A stretch of 64,000 nucleotides of DNA from an uncultured Eubacteriales bacterium (GTDB lineage Bacteria > Bacillota > Clostridia > Oscillospirales > Oscillospiraceae), in assembly GCA_900317905.1 (NCBI GenBank), contig ONIN01000003.1, positions 81,780-145,779 on the forward strand, given 5' to 3'. A model generated the notes under the pieces. It was given only the letters and a program-made list of their open reading frames with translations, did no database searches and was not told the origin of the DNA. Shown here piece by piece: positions 61,228 to 64,000 of the stretch (within the stretch, counting starts at the first letter, position 1; the number at the start of each line of letters is the position of its first letter). The position numbers were made by a program, and so were the translations under genes.

Positions 61228-61503
61228 TTGGCTGTATTCAGAGTAGAAAAAAACAGAGGATACACTGTAATGAGCAATTATCATCTTCGTGATAAGTCAA
61301 TCTCCTGCAAAGCCTGTGGGCTGCTGTCCAAAATGTTATCGCTTCCAGACAACTGGGATTACACGACACGTGGTTTGGCAATGATTTGCAAAGACGGAGT
61401 GGATTCCATTGGCTCCGCTCTTAAAGAATTGGAGCGTGCTGGATACTTAGTGCGTAACACAATCAGAGATGACCGCGGAAGAATTAGAGACGTAGAAACA
61501 TGA
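61228..61503 (+). pseudogene. N-terminal fragment of a helix-turn-helix replication protein (DUF6017 family)
   Basis: The TTG start with AAAGGAGG opens MAVFRVEKNRGYTVMSNYHL..., the standard N-terminal winged-helix domain of replication initiator-like proteins found on Firmicutes mobile elements. The reading frame continues normally to RGRIRDVE and then ends after 91 residues, where the sequence switches to the antisense of an XRE gene at about 61496-61503. The C-terminal part of such a protein occurs on the opposite strand at 62290-62580. A second, seemingly intact start of the same gene lies at 63888. Confidence 0.8.
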
Positions 61504-61679
61504 AGTGCATTGGCGATGTTAATGATCACCTCAAGACTTGGGATGCGCTTTCCACGTTCAATGTAACCGATGTGGACACTGCTCAAACTCACCATCTCTG
61601 CTAACTGCTCTTGTGAGAGACGGTTCCTGATTCTGTATGATCTAATTCGTTTACCTATTTCCACATAATCGATTGGCAA
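61496..61679 (-). pseudogene. XRE-family transcriptional regulator, 3'-truncated
   Basis: About 60 residues of a Cro/CI-type helix-turn-helix repressor are readable: IGKRIRSYRIRNRLSQEQLA, VSLSSVHIGYIERGKRIPSL and INIANALHVS. After that the frame runs into the antisense of the replication-protein fragment, so the original C-terminus is gone. The open frame continues to 61359 by chance. The two truncated genes meet tail to tail, sharing a CGTAGAA microhomology at the joint. Confidence 0.75.
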
Positions 61680-61749
61680 ACAATGCCCCCTTTAGCAACT
61701 GTCCCGCCTGGAGCAAATATAATATCGCATTGAGGATGAAACTACAAAT

Positions 61750-61825
61750 GTGCAAATCTCATTAGTAAGAGTGCAAGGGTGCAAGGGTGCAACACGGTTT
61801 TTCACCCCCCCTCCCAAGAGTGCAA
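61750..61825 (+). repeat. GTGCAA iteron-like array
   Basis: GTGCAA occurs at 61750, 61771, 61779, 61787 and 61820; the middle three are exactly 8 bases apart. The array lies in the gap between the XRE fragment and the next gene. It could be operator sites of the regulator or iterons for replication. Confidence 0.5.
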
Positions 61826-61869
61826 TGGTCAGATAATTAGCGAATCACTAACTAAGGGGCTGTCTGTAA

Positions 61870-62271
61870 GTGACTGACACTTATATTTCATTTTATCTGA
61901 AAACAAATAGAATTAGAGTATTCGTGGATGCTATTCGTGGAATTGGTTCTCCTCAATACATTTGTTTACTAATAGATGATAAAGGTAAAAACCTAGCTGT
62001 TGTTCCGTATAGAAAGAAGGATTTTCATTCGCATCGAGTTCCGAGAGAGCTATATAGCAACACAAGGGGAATGGAAATCAGCAGCTTGAAACTGTGTCAA
62101 ATCATTTCTCAGAAGTACAATTGGAATCCGGACTTCTCATATCGTGTTCCCGGAAAGGTGATCCCTGAAAAGGGACTGGCATTGTTTTTTCTTTCGCGGG
62201 GAGAGGCTATTTGTGATGAGATTCAGCGCCGAAAAGGGCTCACATGGACAAGGCCGGATCTGATTCGGTGA
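61870..62271 (+). CDS. Hypothetical protein of the integrative element
   Basis: The 133-residue, mostly soluble protein has a GTG start with AAGGGG ten bases upstream. Visible features: IGSPQYICLLIDDKGKNLAV, a basic stretch YRKKDFHSHRVPRELY, and LFFLSRGEAICDEIQRRKG near the end. I do not recognise the family. Its AT-rich composition fits the surrounding element. No signal peptide or membrane segment is present. Confidence 0.6.
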   Translation: MTDTYISFYLKTNRIRVFVDAIRGIGSPQYICLLIDDKGKNLAVVPYRKKDFHSHRVPRELYSNTRGMEISSLKLCQIISQKYNWNPDFSYRVPGKVIPEKGLALFFLSRGEAICDEIQRRKGLTWTRPDLIR

Positions 62272-62289
62272 CTGCAGAAAGAAGAATAG

Positions 62290-62580
62290 TCAACTTAACC
62301 TGTTCTTGTCGTGATTAACTTGCATGGTGTAGTAATTATCCATTGTTGCTGTAACATTGAATAAGGAAGCCAGAAGATATGCTTTGGTGTTATGAACTTG
62401 AGTTTGGTTCTCGCTGATTCCGTCTAGAACTTTCCGAATATGTTCAGATGTGAGTTTTCTCATGCGCTGCCGCACATAATCTGAGGGATATTCTGCATCT
62501 TTTCCAATGCGTGTGATGGGGTTTCTGTTGAGCTCTATTTCAACAATGATCTCGACGAGTTCATCCAACTGCTCACGATT
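62290..62580 (-). pseudogene. C-terminal fragment of a DUF6017-type replication protein
   Basis: The minus strand encodes about 97 residues of the C-terminal domain that normally completes the protein begun at 61228: NREQLDELVEIIVEIELNRN, YPSDYVRQRMRKLTSEHIRK and LLASLFNVTATMDNYYTMQV before the stop. It starts abruptly near 62580, where sequence switches to the antisense of an integrase fragment. The orientation is opposite to the N-terminal fragment, so the gene was split by an inversion with loss of its middle part. Confidence 0.75.
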
Positions 62581-62599
62581 GGTAGGGGATACAATAAGC

Positions 62600-63415
62600 C
62601 GACCCGATGAGAGTGGGAAAGCTCTGGCACCAAAAAGCGTAAAGAACGTGCATATGATCCTCAAAGCAGCACTTTCGCAGGCGGTTGAAAATGAATATAT
62701 CAAGAAGAACCCCTGCCGGAACGCAAAACTGCCAAGGATTATCAAAACCCAGGTGAAGCCGCTTTCCGATGAGCAAGTGGCAGCATTTCTCAAAGCCTCT
62801 TTTGAGGATGTCATTTATGGAAGCATGCTGCGCCTGATTCTTTTTACGGGTCTTCGTGAAGGTGAAGCCATGGGTTTGACATGGGACTGTGTTGACTTTG
62901 AAAAAGGCGCCCTGATCATCAACAAGCAGCTGCAGCGCCGTCCTCAGAAAGACGGTGGAACTGTACTGAGCTCCGTAAAAAACGGAAAGACAAGACAACT
63001 TAAACCAGCACCATATGTAATGCAGCTTTTGAAATCACGCTATAGCCAACAGATCATGCAGAGCCGGGTAGCCGGCAGCGCATGGGAAGCATGGCAAAAT
63101 GAGGGCGAGCACAAAAAGGCTCTGGTATTCACCAACGAAGTTGGGCATCATCTGATACCGAAGCGAACTTACCTGCGATTCAAAAAGATTGCAGAAGAAA
63201 TCGGTGTCCCGGACGCCCGAGTTCATGATCTCCGTCATACCTTTGCAGTTCTGTCCCTTCAGAACGGTGACGATGTTAAAACTGTTCAAACCAATCTTGG
63301 GCATGCATCAGCCGCGTTTACATTAGATGTATATGGCCACGTCAATGATAGGATGCAAAGAGAGAGTTCGGATCGAATGGAGCAATACATAAAGAGTCTC
63401 GCAGCAAACGGATAA
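62600..63415 (+). pseudogene. Tyrosine recombinase (phage integrase family), 5'-truncated
   Basis: From ESGKALAPKSVKNVHMILKA onward the frame matches a Tn916/phage-type tyrosine integrase, including the end of the core-binding domain and the complete catalytic domain. The catalytic Arg (LFTGLREGEAMGLTW), the HxxR box (VHDLRHTFAVLS), the second His (NLGHASAAFT) and the Tyr nucleophile (LDVYGH) are all present. The arm-binding domain and ribosome site are missing; sequence upstream of ~62600 belongs to another gene. The fragment probably cannot act alone. Confidence 0.8.
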
Positions 63416-63459
63416 ATCACTCCAAAAGTTCCACAGATTCCAATGGTTCCATACGTTTT

Positions 63460-63600
63460 GGGGTATTTTGGGGTGGAAATCGCACTTTTACAAAAATTGA
63501 GGAAAAATCAAGAAGCCCGCAAACCATTGATATTACAACAAAAATCGCCTGTTCTTCCGAAGAAAAACAGACGATTTTGGCAGGGGAAGAAGGCTTCGAA
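63460..63600 (-). repeat. Element right end: GGGGT pair, 37-bp core repeat, UNCG hairpin copy E and box
   Basis: In order there are a GGGGT pair at 10-bp spacing (63460, 63470), the 37-base stretch identical to that at 54547 (63516-63552), and hairpin E (63540-63578, minus strand, C-UUCG-G loop). The 23-base box identical to 60856-60878 ends the group (63578-63600). The group lies 45-185 bases past the integrase stop, where attachment sites of such elements normally are. Confidence 0.65.
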
Positions 63601-63714
63601 GAGCCATGAGAACGTCCCGTTTAGTTTTTTATGCACATTATTTCCCGTCTAGTCCATTAAATCCCGTATTTTTTACCGGTCATCCCGTTATGTCCTTTAT
63701 TTTTCGTTTGGTAA

Positions 63715-63729
63715 GGGGTAATAAGGGGT
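63715..63729 (+). repeat. GGGGT pair at 10-bp spacing at the left end of a second element
   Basis: TAAGGGGTAATAAGGGGTC holds two GGGGT at 63715 and 63725. The ~250 bases between box 63578 and the next replication gene mirror those between box 60856 and the gene at 61228 (same TTCCGGTCAT-like and AATCC blocks). Confidence 0.55.
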
Positions 63730-63887
63730 CAAATAGCCCTGTCTCATCAGTTCGCTGATTCATGCTTTCTGCAATTTACCCGCCCAATTCAGATTATCTT
63801 AATATCGAGTATTATTGCTCTTCCATGCTACGTTCAAAAGCAAGGGAGAGCTTTTATATATCAATCATCATAGAGGAGGTGATTTAC

Positions 63888-64000
63888 TTGGCAGTATTCA
63901 GAATAGAAAAGAACAGAAACTATACCGTAATGAGCAATTATCATCTTCGTGACAAGTCCATTTCATGTAAAGCCTGTGGGCTGTTATCTAAGATGTTGGC
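63888..64000 (+). CDS. Helix-turn-helix replication protein (DUF6017 family), partial, second copy
   Basis: The TTG start with GAGGAGG opens LAVFRIEKNRNYTVMSNYHL (first residue read as Met) and continues IS-CKACGLLSKML to the window end. It is closely similar at DNA and protein level to the fragment at 61228, so a second element of the same family begins here, in tandem with the first. The rest is outside the window. Confidence 0.8.
   Translation, partial: MAVFRIEKNRNYTVMSNYHLRDKSISCKACGLLSKML

Noticed and set aside
61359-61503. Extension of the XRE ORF beyond residue ~60
   Set aside because: The added residues are the antisense of the replication-protein fragment; the real regulator ends at the rearrangement joint.
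62507-62600. N-terminal part of the integrase open frame (starting MRVMGFLLSS)
   Set aside because: It is antisense to the DUF6017 C-terminal fragment; genuine integrase sequence begins only near 62600.
1-64000. rRNA genes, tRNA genes, complete insertion sequences, restriction or toxin-antitoxin systems
   Set aside because: I looked for characteristic conserved sequences and motifs on both strands and saw none that I could support.

Overview
The window looks like a chromosomal segment of an anaerobic, high-GC Clostridia, most likely Oscillospirales/Oscillospiraceae. The signs are strong AGGAGG ribosome sites, sigma-A promoters, many lipoproteins, SLH-domain and BspA-like surface proteins, the Gram-positive gene order pyrH-frr-uppS-cdsA-dxr-rseP, an anaerobic (Cbi-type) cobalamin pathway and a CIRCE-controlled hsp20. 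Species cannot be read from the sequence. The last ~3.3 kb (60.7-64.0 kb) is clearly AT-richer and is horizontally acquired DNA.

Layout. 1-4.7 kb: housekeeping cluster (pyrH, frr, uppS, cdsA, dxr, start of rseP), all minus strand. 4.9-10.2 kb: an ACT-domain regulator, an ammonium transporter fused to a PII domain behind what looks like an ANTAR-type antiterminator leader, two tandem C39-like secreted peptidases, and a YitT-family membrane protein. 10.4-23.9 kb: surface proteins, comprising a broken SLH protein gene and a giant 4,140-residue secreted protein (BspA-type LRR, Fn3, PKD, seven Ig-like repeats). 24.1-43.95 kb: one 22-gene minus-strand operon for anaerobic cobalamin synthesis. It runs from one promoter and one cobalamin riboswitch at 43.7-43.97 kb to a hairpin terminator at 24.03 kb. 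Its 3' end carries a surface-anchored (lipoprotein) cobaltochelatase CbiK, a lipoprotein with two tandem NEAT-like domains and a FecCD-type ABC importer, which suggests tetrapyrrole or cobalt-complex capture at the cell surface feeding the pathway. cbiL is absent from the window.

44-54.1 kb: an acyltransferase/zinc-ribbon membrane protein pair, an odd chimera of Old-Yellow-Enzyme and LarC halves, two small lipoproteins (one frameshifted in an A7 run), an SLC13-type permease, a membrane-anchored C69 dipeptidase, hsp20 under CIRCE control, and a DUF554 membrane protein. 54.5-59.7 kb: a 1,613-residue SLH surface protein. 59.9-64 kb: truncated genes and a tandem array of small integrase/replication-protein elements bounded by repeated boxes.

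A recurring theme is a family of near-identical hairpins capped by a UNCG tetraloop, with five copies in the window. All are oriented to act as minus-strand terminators, and one lies at the junction of the integrative elements. Several genes (SLH protein, OYE/LarC, replication protein, XRE regulator, integrase) are cut by internal deletions or rearrangements. I could not exclude assembly artefacts for these.
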